Source: Albidovulum inexpectatum
GTDB lineage: Bacteria > Pseudomonadota > Alphaproteobacteria > Rhodobacterales > Rhodobacteraceae
Assembly: GCF_002927635.1 (NCBI RefSeq)
Contig: NZ_PRDS01000007.1
Coordinates: 62,001-126,000, forward strand
Reading direction: 5' to 3'
Length of the DNA: 64,000 bases
A model generated the notes under the pieces. It did not search any database. It was given only the letters and a program-made list of their open reading frames with translations, and was not told the DNA's origin. Positions within the stretch are counted from its first letter, which is position 1. Each line of letters begins with the position of its first letter. Position numbers and translations under genes: made by a program. Of the stretch, positions 56,971-64,000 are shown in pieces.

Positions 56971-57003
56971 CTGGATATATCGCGTTGCCCAAACTGGCCC
57001 TAC
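56971..57003 (+). promoter_or_regulatory. Candidate TauR site 1 before tpa
   Basis: Two direct repeats, CTGGATATAT (56971-56980) and CTGGCCCTAC (56994-57003), are spaced 23 bases start to start, 91 bases upstream of the tpa start. The same period recurs at the other two sites. Confidence 0.75.
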
Positions 57004-57093
57004 GCGCCGCGTTGGTTCCGTGGTGACCTAAGGCAGAAGGTCACGGCCGCGGCGCGCGTGACATGATGACATGCCCCATTTCAGGTGATCGCG

Positions 57094-58485
57094 ATGATCG
57101 ATACTGTCCATGCGAACGATCCTTCGGCCGTGATCGAGGCCGACCGTGCTCATGTCTGGCACCATCTGACCCAGCACAAGCCCTTTGAAACCGTCGATCC
57201 CCGCATCATCGTCGAGGGCCGCGGCATGCGTGTCTGGGACATCAAGGGCAAGGAATATCTGGATGCCGTTTCGGGCGGCGTCTGGACGGTCAATGTCGGC
57301 TATGGGCGCGAATCCATCGTCCGGGCCATAGCGGACCAGCTGATGAAGCTGAACTACTTCGCCCAGTCGGCGGGGTCGATCCCCGGATCGATCTTTGCCC
57401 AGCGCCTGATCGACAAGATGCCGGGGATGAGCCGGGTCTATTACTGCAATTCGGGGTCCGAGGCGAACGAAAAGGCGTTCAAGATGATCCGCCAGATCGC
57501 GTACAAGCGTTATGGCGGCAAGAAATACAAGATCCTGTATCGCGAGCGCGACTATCACGGCAGCACGCTGGCGGCCATGTCGGCGGGCGGTCAGGACGAA
57601 CGCAACGTGCAATACGGACCCTTTGCGCCGGGTTTCGTGCGTGTGCCGCATTGCCTGGAATATCGCCGCCACGAACAGGAAGGTGCCCCGTCCGAGCATT
57701 ATGGCGAATGGGCGGCCGATCAGATCGAGCAGGTCATCCTGCGCGAAGGCCCCGATACGGTGGGCGGCCTCTGCCTGGAACCCGTTACCGCCGGTGGTGG
57801 TGTGATCACCCCGCCTGACGGCTATTGGGAAAAGGTGCAGGAGATCTGTCGCAAATACGATATCCTGCTGCATATCGACGAAGTCGTCTGCGGCCTTGGC
57901 CGCACCGGAACGTGGTTCGGCTATCAGCATTACGGCATCCAGCCCGATTTCGTGACGATGGCCAAGGGCGTTGCATCGGGATATGCCGCCATTGCCTGCT
58001 GCGTGACGACCGAGGCCGTCTTCGAGATGTTCAAGGACGACCCCTCGGACAAGCTGGGCTATTTCCGCGACATCTCGACCTTTGGCGGCTGCACGGCGGG
58101 GCCGGCCGCCGCGATCGAGAACATGCGCATCATCGAAGACGAAAATCTGCTGGAAAACACCCGGAAGATGGGCGAGCGGCTGATGAACAACCTGCATGAG
58201 CTGATGTCGCGTCACCGGGTGATCGGTGATGTGCGCGGCAAGGGGCTGTTCTGCGGTGCAGAGCTTGTGGCGGACCGAAGCACCAAGGAGCCGGTCGAAG
58301 AAGCCAAAGTTGCCGCGGTCGTGGCCGAATGTGCCGCGCAGGGTGTCATCATCGGGGCATCGAACCGCTCGGTTCCGGGGCGCAACAACGTGTTGTGTCT
58401 CAGCCCGGCGCTGATCGCCACGCCGGACGATATCGACGAGATCACCACGGCGATGGACCGCGCGCTGACCAAGGTCTTTTCCTGA
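57094..58485 (+). CDS. tpa: Taurine--pyruvate aminotransferase
   Basis: A 463-residue class III PLP aminotransferase that converts taurine and pyruvate to sulfoacetaldehyde and alanine. The PLP lysine segment reads TMAKGVASGY and the cofactor region IDEVVCGLGRTG. The start MIDTVHANDPS (ATG 57094) follows AGGTGATCG; a GTG at 57085 is possible. The identity rests on the neighbours TauR and Xsc and the overall match. The sites at 56971-57003 precede it. Confidence 0.9.
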   Translation: MIDTVHANDPSAVIEADRAHVWHHLTQHKPFETVDPRIIVEGRGMRVWDIKGKEYLDAVSGGVWTVNVGYGRESIVRAIADQLMKLNYFAQSAGSIPGSIFAQRLIDKMPGMSRVYYCNSGSEANEKAFKMIRQIAYKRYGGKKYKILYRERDYHGSTLAAMSAGGQDERNVQYGPFAPGFVRVPHCLEYRRHEQEGAPSEHYGEWAADQIEQVILREGPDTVGGLCLEPVTAGGGVITPPDGYWEKVQEICRKYDILLHIDEVVCGLGRTGTWFGYQHYGIQPDFVTMAKGVASGYAAIACCVTTEAVFEMFKDDPSDKLGYFRDISTFGGCTAGPAAAIENMRIIEDENLLENTRKMGERLMNNLHELMSRHRVIGDVRGKGLFCGAELVADRSTKEPVEEAKVAAVVAECAAQGVIIGASNRSVPGRNNVLCLSPALIATPDDIDEITTAMDRALTKVFS

Positions 58486-58512
58486 CGCGCAGCAAATCCG
58501 GGCTTGACCCAA

Positions 58513-58567
58513 GGACCGATCGGGGCACTCTGCTGTAAGTCCAGTTTGCGTCACCCGATCGGTCCAG
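58513..58567 (-). promoter_or_regulatory. Candidate TauR site 2 before tauR
   Basis: On the reverse strand, CTGGACCGAT (58558-58567) and CTGGACTTAC (58535-58544) are again 23 bases apart, ending just before the tauR start codon. A perfect 12-bp inverted repeat (58513-58524 with 58554-58565) flanks the pair. This suggests autoregulation. Confidence 0.75.
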
Positions 58568-58569
58568 CC

Positions 58570-60027
58570 ATGCCCGTCGCCGCCGAAGGCTTCTTTCTTG
58601 ACCCCGGCTACAGGGGCACGCTGCAACAGCAGATCCAGGAGATGGTGCTGGAAGGCATCCGCGCCGGGCGCTTGCGGGCGGGGGACAGGATGCCATCCTC
58701 GCGCGCGCTTGCGCGCCATCTTGGGGTCAGCCGCATCACCGTGACGCTGGCCTATACCGAACTGGTCGCGAATGACGTGCTGGAGGCAAGGGGGCGTTCG
58801 GGCTACTTCGTCTCGGCCGCGGCGCCGGCCCTTCCGCCCGCGCGGTCGGCCCCGCCCGAACTGGATACGGGCATCGACTGGGCCGCGCGTATCGGCACGC
58901 GCCATTCGGACCACGGCATGCCGCCACGCATTCAGGATTGGCACGCCTATCCCTATCCCTTCATCTACGGTCAGGCCGATCCGACATTGTTCGATCACCA
59001 GAACTGGCGCAAATGCGCCCTGATGGCCCTGGGACGAAGGGACTTTGATGTCCTGTCGCACGACTTCTATGAACGCGACGATCCGATGCTGGTCGATTAC
59101 ATCCTGCGCGCCATTCTGCCGCGACGCGGCATCACGGCGCGACCAGACCAGATCCTGTTGACGATGGGGGCGCAGAATGCGCTTTGGATCGCGGCTCATG
59201 TCCTGCTGCGCCCGGGCCAATCCGCCGCGATCGAGGAACCGGGCTTTCATGGGTTTCGCACCATCCTGAACCAGCATGGCGTGGCCATCCATCCCGTCGC
59301 CGTGGACGAAGGCGGAATGCCCCCCGAGGCGATACCCAGGGGCGTGTCCACGATCTTTGTCACACCCAGCCACCATTTCCCGACCAATGCCACGATGCCC
59401 GCCATCCGGCGCGCGGCGCTTCTGGATCTGGCTCGGCGCAGGGATTTCCTGATCATCGAGGATGATTATGAATTCGAAACATCGTTTCTGCGCCCGGCAC
59501 AGCCCGCGTTGAAATCCCTGGATCGCACGGGCAGGGTGATCCATGTGGGATCCTTCTCGAAATCCCTGTTTCCGGGTTTGCGTCTGGGCTATCTGGTTGG
59601 CGCCGCGCCCTTCATCCGCGAGGCGCGTGCCCTGCGCGTGGCAATGCTGCGCCACCCGCCGGGGCATATCCAGCGTACCCTGGCCCACTTTCTTGCGCTT
59701 GGCCATTATGACGCACTGATCAACCGCATGAACACGGCATGGCGCCGACGCCGTCAGGCCATGAGCGAGGCCATCGCGCAGCATGGGTTGAACGTGGCCG
59801 GATCGGGGGACTTCGGCGGCTCCAGCTTCTGGATGCGGGCGCCCGATGGCGTCGATACCGAAGAGCTGGCCGCCCGGCTGCGACAGGACGGGGTGCTGAT
59901 CGAGCCGGGCCATGTGCACTTTACCCGACAGCCGGCGCCGCGAAACCTGTATCGGCTGGCCTATTCCTCGATCCCGCAGGCGCGGATCGCCGAAGGCATC
60001 GCGCGGATCGCGCGGGCGATCGGCTGA
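58570..60027 (+). CDS. tauR: MocR/GabR-family regulator TauR
   Basis: A 485-residue regulator with a GntR-type helix-turn-helix (about residues 15-80; SSRALARHLGVSRITVTLAY) fused to an aminotransferase-like domain with a PLP-lysine region GSFSKSLFPGLRLGYL. TauR of this family activates taurine genes in Rhodobacter capsulatus. The ATG at 58570 gives the family start; its Shine-Dalgarno is weak. It sits between tpa and xsc on the same strand, unlike the divergent arrangement of some relatives. Confidence 0.9.
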   Translation: MPVAAEGFFLDPGYRGTLQQQIQEMVLEGIRAGRLRAGDRMPSSRALARHLGVSRITVTLAYTELVANDVLEARGRSGYFVSAAAPALPPARSAPPELDTGIDWAARIGTRHSDHGMPPRIQDWHAYPYPFIYGQADPTLFDHQNWRKCALMALGRRDFDVLSHDFYERDDPMLVDYILRAILPRRGITARPDQILLTMGAQNALWIAAHVLLRPGQSAAIEEPGFHGFRTILNQHGVAIHPVAVDEGGMPPEAIPRGVSTIFVTPSHHFPTNATMPAIRRAALLDLARRRDFLIIEDDYEFETSFLRPAQPALKSLDRTGRVIHVGSFSKSLFPGLRLGYLVGAAPFIREARALRVAMLRHPPGHIQRTLAHFLALGHYDALINRMNTAWRRRRQAMSEAIAQHGLNVAGSGDFGGSSFWMRAPDGVDTEELAARLRQDGVLIEPGHVHFTRQPAPRNLYRLAYSSIPQARIAEGIARIARAIG

Positions 60028-60028
60028 T

Positions 60029-60061
60029 CTGGCTATATGACCAGACGAAAACTGGCCCTAC
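60029..60061 (+). promoter_or_regulatory. Candidate TauR site 3 before xsc
   Basis: CTGGCTATAT (60029-60038) and CTGGCCCTAC (60052-60061), 23 bases apart, differ from site 1 only at one base of the twenty. It begins 2 bases after the tauR stop and is 80 bases upstream of xsc. Confidence 0.75.
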
Positions 60062-60140
60062 AGGGCGCCGCAAGGCTGGGCCTAGATCAAGCAGCCACAT
60101 CCGTAACGGGTCGCGGCCAGACATGTTCAGGGAGGAAGCC

Positions 60141-61916
60141 ATGCGGATGACGACCGAGGAAGCCTTCGTCAAGGTCCTGCAACGTCACGGAATCGAGCAC
60201 GCTTTCGGTATCATCGGTTCGGCCTTCATGCCGATATCCGATCTCTTCCCCAAAGCGGGCATCAGGTTCTGGGACGTCGCACACGAATGCAACGGCGGCT
60301 ACATGGCCGATGGATTTACCCGCACGACGGGCAAGATGGCGATGATCATTGCCCAGAACGGACCCGGGATCACGAATTTCGTCACCGCGGTCAAGACCGC
60401 CTACTGGAACCATACGCCGATGCTGTTGGTGACGCCGCAGGCCGCCAACAAGACGATCGGGCAGGGCGGCTTTCAGGAAGTCGAGCAGATGCGCGCCTTT
60501 GCCGACATGGTGGCCTATCAGGAAGAGGTCCGCGATCCCTCGCGCATCGCCGAGGTGCTCAATCGCGTGATCTCGAAGGGCAAGCGGCTGTCTGCGCCGG
60601 TGCAGATCAACGTTCCGCGCGATTACTGGACGCAGGTGATCGATATCGAGCTGCCCGAAATCGTCGAGTTCGAGCGCCCCTCGGGTGGGGAAGAGGCAAT
60701 CGCTCAGGCCGCGCGCCTGCTGACCGAGGCGCGCTTTCCGGTCATCCTGAACGGTGCGGGCGTGGTGCTTTCGGGCGCGATCGAGGCAAGCCGCGCCCTG
60801 GCCGAAAGGCTGGATGCGCCGGTCTGCTGCAATTACCAGCACAACGATGCCTTCCCGGGCTCGCATCCCTTGTCGGTCGGACCGCTTGGCTACAATGGCT
60901 CGAAGGCCGCGATGCAGCTGATCGCGAAGGCGGATGTGGTGCTGGCGTTGGGTACCCGCCTGAACCCGTTTTCGACCCTTCCCGGCTATGGCATCGATTA
61001 TTGGCCGCGTGAGGCCAAGCTGATCCAGGTCGATATCAACCCCGACCGGATCGGGCTGACCAAGCCCGTTGCGGTCGGCATCGTCGGAGATTCCCGCAAG
61101 GTGGCCGAGGCGATCCTTGCGCGGCTGGGCGATGGCGCGGGCGATGCGGGGCGCGAGGAGCGCCGGGCGCTGATCGCGCAGACCAAGTCGGCCTGGGCGC
61201 AGGAGCTCTCCTCGATGGATCACGAAGCCGACGATCCGGGGACCGACTGGAACGAACGCGCGCGCAAGGCCAAGCCCGACTGGATGAGTCCGCGCATGGC
61301 CTGGCGCGCGATCACGTCCGCATTGCCGAAGGATGCGATCATCTCGTCCGATATCGGCAACAACTGTGCGATCGGCAATGCCTATCCGACATTCGAGGCA
61401 GGGCGGAAATACCTGGCGCCGGGTCTCTTCGGCCCCTGCGGCTATGGCTTTCCCGCCATCATCGGCGCCAAGATCGGCAATCCGGACGTGCCTGTCGTGG
61501 GTTTCGCGGGCGACGGCGCCTTTGGCATTTCCATGAACGAGATGGTTTCGCTGGGTCGGCCGGACTGGCCCGCAATCACCATGGTGATCTTCCGTAACTA
61601 CCAATGGGGCGCGGAAAAGCGCAACACGACCCTTTGGTACAACGACAATTTCGTCGGCACCGAGCTGAGCGAGCGCGTAAGTTACGCCGGCATCGCGCAG
61701 GCATGCGGGCTGAAGGGCGTTCAGGTGCGCACGATGGACGAACTGACCGACGCACTGGCCCAGGCCGTGCGCGACCAGAAGCAAGGCGTGACGACCTTCA
61801 TCGAAGCCCTGATCAACCAGGAGCTGGGCGAGCCGTTCCGTCGCGATGCGATGAAGGCGCCTGTCGAGGTCGCCGGCATTGACCCGGCCGACATGCGGCC
61901 GCAAAGGGGCGCATGA
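60141..61916 (+). CDS. xsc: Sulfoacetaldehyde acetyltransferase
   Basis: A 591-residue thiamine-diphosphate enzyme that converts sulfoacetaldehyde and phosphate to acetyl phosphate and sulfite. The start MRMTTEEAFVKVLQRHGIEH is the family pattern; the ThDP-binding GDGAFGISMNEMVSLGR and RNYQWGAEKRNTT (part) are clear. GGAGGAAGCC precedes the ATG. It overlaps tauE by four bases. Confidence 0.95.
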   Translation: MRMTTEEAFVKVLQRHGIEHAFGIIGSAFMPISDLFPKAGIRFWDVAHECNGGYMADGFTRTTGKMAMIIAQNGPGITNFVTAVKTAYWNHTPMLLVTPQAANKTIGQGGFQEVEQMRAFADMVAYQEEVRDPSRIAEVLNRVISKGKRLSAPVQINVPRDYWTQVIDIELPEIVEFERPSGGEEAIAQAARLLTEARFPVILNGAGVVLSGAIEASRALAERLDAPVCCNYQHNDAFPGSHPLSVGPLGYNGSKAAMQLIAKADVVLALGTRLNPFSTLPGYGIDYWPREAKLIQVDINPDRIGLTKPVAVGIVGDSRKVAEAILARLGDGAGDAGREERRALIAQTKSAWAQELSSMDHEADDPGTDWNERARKAKPDWMSPRMAWRAITSALPKDAIISSDIGNNCAIGNAYPTFEAGRKYLAPGLFGPCGYGFPAIIGAKIGNPDVPVVGFAGDGAFGISMNEMVSLGRPDWPAITMVIFRNYQWGAEKRNTTLWYNDNFVGTELSERVSYAGIAQACGLKGVQVRTMDELTDALAQAVRDQKQGVTTFIEALINQELGEPFRRDAMKAPVEVAGIDPADMRPQRGA

Positions 61917-62671
61917 TGGATCTGCCCCTGGGTCTTGGCGCGCCGGGGGCAGCCTTTCTGCTGGTCGCCGTGCTGGGCGCGGCAATCGTGCGGGGTTTCG
62001 CGGGGTTCGGCTTTTCGGCGCTTGTCGTTTCTGCCGCGGGGTTTGTGGGTGACCCGATGCGTGCCGTGCCGGTCGTGTTGTTCTGCGAGGTCGTCATGAC
62101 GCTGCAGGTCGCGCGCGGCATTGTGGCGGACATCGATTGGGTCCGCGTTGGCTGTCTGCTGATTGGCGCCCTGATCGGGCTGCCAATCGGGCTGAGCTTT
62201 CTGCTGGCGATTGGCGTCGATGGGGCGCGCGCTGCGATTTCGGTCTTCATTCTTGGCATTTGCATCCTGCTCGTGTCCGGCTGGCGCTTGCGCCGTGCCC
62301 TTGGGGCCCTGGGAAATGTCGGGCTTGGCCTTGTCTCGGGCGTTGCCAATGGCGCGGCCATGGCAGGACTGCCGGTGGCCGCGGCGATGAGCGCACAGCC
62401 GATCCCGCCGCGGGTCTTTCGGGCCACGCTGATTGTCTATTTCGCCGCGCTTGACCTTCTGTCGCTGCCGGTCATGTGGCGGGCTGGACTGATCGGGCGT
62501 GACACGGTGCTGGCCGCCCTTGCCACGATGCCTGTTCTTCTGCTGGGCAATGGGCTCGGTCAGTGGGGTTTTGCGCGGTCGCGTCCGGCCGGTTTTCGGT
62601 TGATCGCGGTCGCATTGCTGGCAAGTCTGGCCTCGATGGGGCTTGGCAAGGCGGTGCTTGGGCATGTCTGA
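61913..62671 (+). CDS. tauE: TauE/SafE-type sulfite/sulfonate exporter
   Basis: A 252-residue TSUP-family membrane protein with seven to eight hydrophobic segments and the GFAGFGFSALVVSAAGF repeat characteristic of the family. In taurine clusters it exports sulfite from Xsc. It overlaps xsc (ATGA) and the start of ackA. Confidence 0.85.
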   Translation: MMDLPLGLGAPGAAFLLVAVLGAAIVRGFAGFGFSALVVSAAGFVGDPMRAVPVVLFCEVVMTLQVARGIVADIDWVRVGCLLIGALIGLPIGLSFLLAIGVDGARAAISVFILGICILLVSGWRLRRALGALGNVGLGLVSGVANGAAMAGLPVAAAMSAQPIPPRVFRATLIVYFAALDLLSLPVMWRAGLIGRDTVLAALATMPVLLLGNGLGQWGFARSRPAGFRLIAVALLASLASMGLGKAVLGHV

Positions 62672-63800
62672 ACACACCATCCTGGTCATCAATGCCGGGT
62701 CGTCCTCGATCAAGGCCGCGCTGTTCGATGCCGGGCTTGACGTGATGATGCGCGCCAGCGTGACCGAAATCGGCGGGGCATCGCGGCTGGAAATCGGCAC
62801 GGAAGTGGGCCCCTGCAGCGCGCCGACGCATCAGGCCGCGCTGCGCCAAGTGCTGGCGGCCCTGGCCCGGAACGGCTATCCGCTTGACCGGATTCGCGCT
62901 GCGGGACATCGCGTGGTGCATGGCGGCCAGAATTTCACCCGGCCCGCGCGCGTCGATCCGGCGGTTCTGGCGGGGATCGAGGCCTGCATCCCGCTGGCGC
63001 CTCTGCATAACCCACACAACCTGGCCGCCATCCGTGCCCTCGGCGATCTTGCGCCAGATCTTCCTCAGGTCGCGGTGTTCGACACGGCCTTTCACGCAAC
63101 GGTCCCCGAAATTGCCGCGCGTTATGCAATCCCCGACGGCGAGAATGCGCGCGGAATTCGCCGATACGGGTTTCACGGCATCTCCTATGCCTCGCTGGTC
63201 GAACGGTTGCCCGATGCGCTGGACGGCAGGCTTCCGGGCCGGGTCCTGGCGCTGCATCTTGGCAATGGCGCGTCGATCTGCGCGATCAGGGAAGGCAGGT
63301 CGGTGGCCACGACCATGGGCTATTCGCCGCTATCGGGCCTGACGATGGGGACGCGCGCCGGGGATATCGATGGCAATGCCGTCCTGCGACTGGCCGAGAT
63401 ACACGGGATCGAAGCAGCCGCGCGCATTCTGAACCGCGAAAGCGGCCTGGTCGCCCTGGGCGGGGCGTCGGACATGCGCGTATTGCATTCAAGGGCGGAT
63501 GCCGCGGCAAGATTTGCAATCGAGCATTTTTGCTATTGGGCTGCGCGCCATTCGGGGTCCATGATTGTCGCCATGGGAGGATTGGATGCGATCGTGTTCA
63601 CCGGCGGTATCGGTGAGAACGACGCCGAGGCGCGCGGTCGCATCTGCGCGCATCTGGCGTGGCTTGGTGTCGAAATCGACCCGGCGCGCAATGAACGAAA
63701 CGAGGCGCGGATCGATTCCGGTGGTCTGCCGGTGCTGATCCTGCCGGCTGCCGAAGAAAAACACATTGCGCAGCAGACTCGACAGGTGCTGGGGGACTGA
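62664..63800 (+). CDS. ackA: Acetate kinase
   Basis: A 378-residue kinase of the acetokinase family with the phosphate loop VINAGSSSIKAALFD at its start, ALHLGNGASICAI and the C-terminal GGIGENDAEAR motif. It interconverts acetyl phosphate plus ADP with acetate plus ATP. The ATG overlaps the end of tauE. In most Xsc clusters a phosphate acetyltransferase is found in this position; here it is AckA. Confidence 0.92.
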   Translation: MSEHTILVINAGSSSIKAALFDAGLDVMMRASVTEIGGASRLEIGTEVGPCSAPTHQAALRQVLAALARNGYPLDRIRAAGHRVVHGGQNFTRPARVDPAVLAGIEACIPLAPLHNPHNLAAIRALGDLAPDLPQVAVFDTAFHATVPEIAARYAIPDGENARGIRRYGFHGISYASLVERLPDALDGRLPGRVLALHLGNGASICAIREGRSVATTMGYSPLSGLTMGTRAGDIDGNAVLRLAEIHGIEAAARILNRESGLVALGGASDMRVLHSRADAAARFAIEHFCYWAARHSGSMIVAMGGLDAIVFTGGIGENDAEARGRICAHLAWLGVEIDPARNERNEARIDSGGLPVLILPAAEEKHIAQQTRQVLGD

Positions 63801-63828
63801 ACCCGGCCCGAAAGGGGGGAAGAAAGAA

Positions 63829-64000
63829 ATGACGCACCAAGCGCCACAGCCGGAATTGTCGCCGCGCATTGCTGACGAGGTGCGGCAAACCACCTGCTAC
63901 ATGTGTGCCTGTCGCTGCGGCATCAACGTGCATCTGAAATCGGGCCGTGTCGTTTATATCGACGGCAATCGCGACCATCCGGTCAACCGGGGCGTTCTGT
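63829..64000 (+). CDS. soeA: Molybdopterin oxidoreductase, likely sulfite dehydrogenase subunit SoeA (3' end outside)
   Basis: The first 57 residues show an N-terminal [4Fe-4S] motif (Cys23, Cys26 and Cys30) followed by GINVHLKSGRVVYIDGNRDHPVNRG, typical of the DMSO-reductase family. The position after xsc and tauE suggests cytoplasmic sulfite oxidation of the SoeABC type, reported in taurine-degrading roseobacters. The 5' end follows AAGGGGGGAAG. The rest is outside the window, so the exact family is inferred. Confidence 0.65.
   Translation, partial: MTHQAPQPELSPRIADEVRQTTCYMCACRCGINVHLKSGRVVYIDGNRDHPVNRGVL

Overview
The window is a high-GC, gene-dense stretch of an alphaproteobacterial chromosome, almost certainly a Rhodobacteraceae member close to Paracoccus. 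The evidence is a circularly permuted two-piece tmRNA gene with the tag ANDNRAPVALAA, the zeta-type F1-ATPase inhibitor (DUF1476), an alpha-type SspB, Smo-type polyol genes, a split cobalamin methionine synthase, several Hint-domain proteins, and the block rpmF-plsX-fabH-ihfA-merR-tRNA-Pro. I saw no insertion sequence, integrase, phage gene or CRISPR array. The window opens inside argS and closes inside a molybdopterin oxidoreductase gene.

Layout: (1) 1-5343, argS, a SPOR protein, nagZ, scpA and scpB, cell division and chromosome segregation genes running rightward. (2) 5355-10931, leftward dcd, tRNA-Pro, merR, ihfA, fabH, plsX, rpmF and yceD-like. (3) 11063-12761, bamE, msrB and an OlsB-like acyltransferase. 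(4) 12813-15034, a leftward one-carbon operon: small PF13769-like protein, MetF and a methyl-THF corrinoid methyltransferase. Its presumed partners, a corrinoid protein (44915-45616) and a homocysteine methyltransferase (46892-47902), lie about 30 kb away. (5) 15291-17800, ppx, rlmE and a Hint protein lacking the usual cysteine. (6) 18225-25860, a leftward mannitol/sorbitol regulon: LacI regulator, ABC transporter SmoEFGK, SmoS and MtlK, with matching LacI-type operators before the regulator and before smoE. (7) 26012-35090, an accessory block: a three-domain fusion (phosphoribosyltransferase, hydrolase, erythromycin-esterase-like), a lamin-tail/Hint protein, tRNA-Ser, a DUF2059-like protein, a membrane hydrolase coupled to a cytochrome P450, and two related small ORFs with repeated upstream elements. 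(8) 35069-38804, RHH protein, DUF4169, fumC, sspB, a VWA protein and a SnoaL-like protein. (9) 38909-39291, ssrA. (10) 39406-50332, ctaA, M32 peptidase, enoyl-CoA hydratase, thioesterase, rplM-rpsI, radical SAM protein, zeta inhibitor and purCSQ. (11) 50390-56905, a DctB/DctD-like two-component system and RNase E. (12) 56971-64000, a taurine dissimilation cluster: Tpa, TauR, Xsc, TauE-type sulfite exporter, AckA and a probable sulfite dehydrogenase subunit SoeA.

How genes work together: Tpa converts taurine to sulfoacetaldehyde, Xsc cleaves it to sulfite and acetyl phosphate, AckA can make ATP from acetyl phosphate, and sulfite is exported or oxidised. Three copies of a two-repeat element with an identical 23-base period lie upstream of tpa, tauR and xsc and are the best candidates for TauR sites. 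In the one-carbon system, MetF and three separate proteins together supply the parts of methionine synthase. The most unusual items are the candidate TauR operators, the DctD-like regulator without the GAFTGA loop, the split MetH, the triple-domain fusion and the paired small ORFs at 34259-35090.
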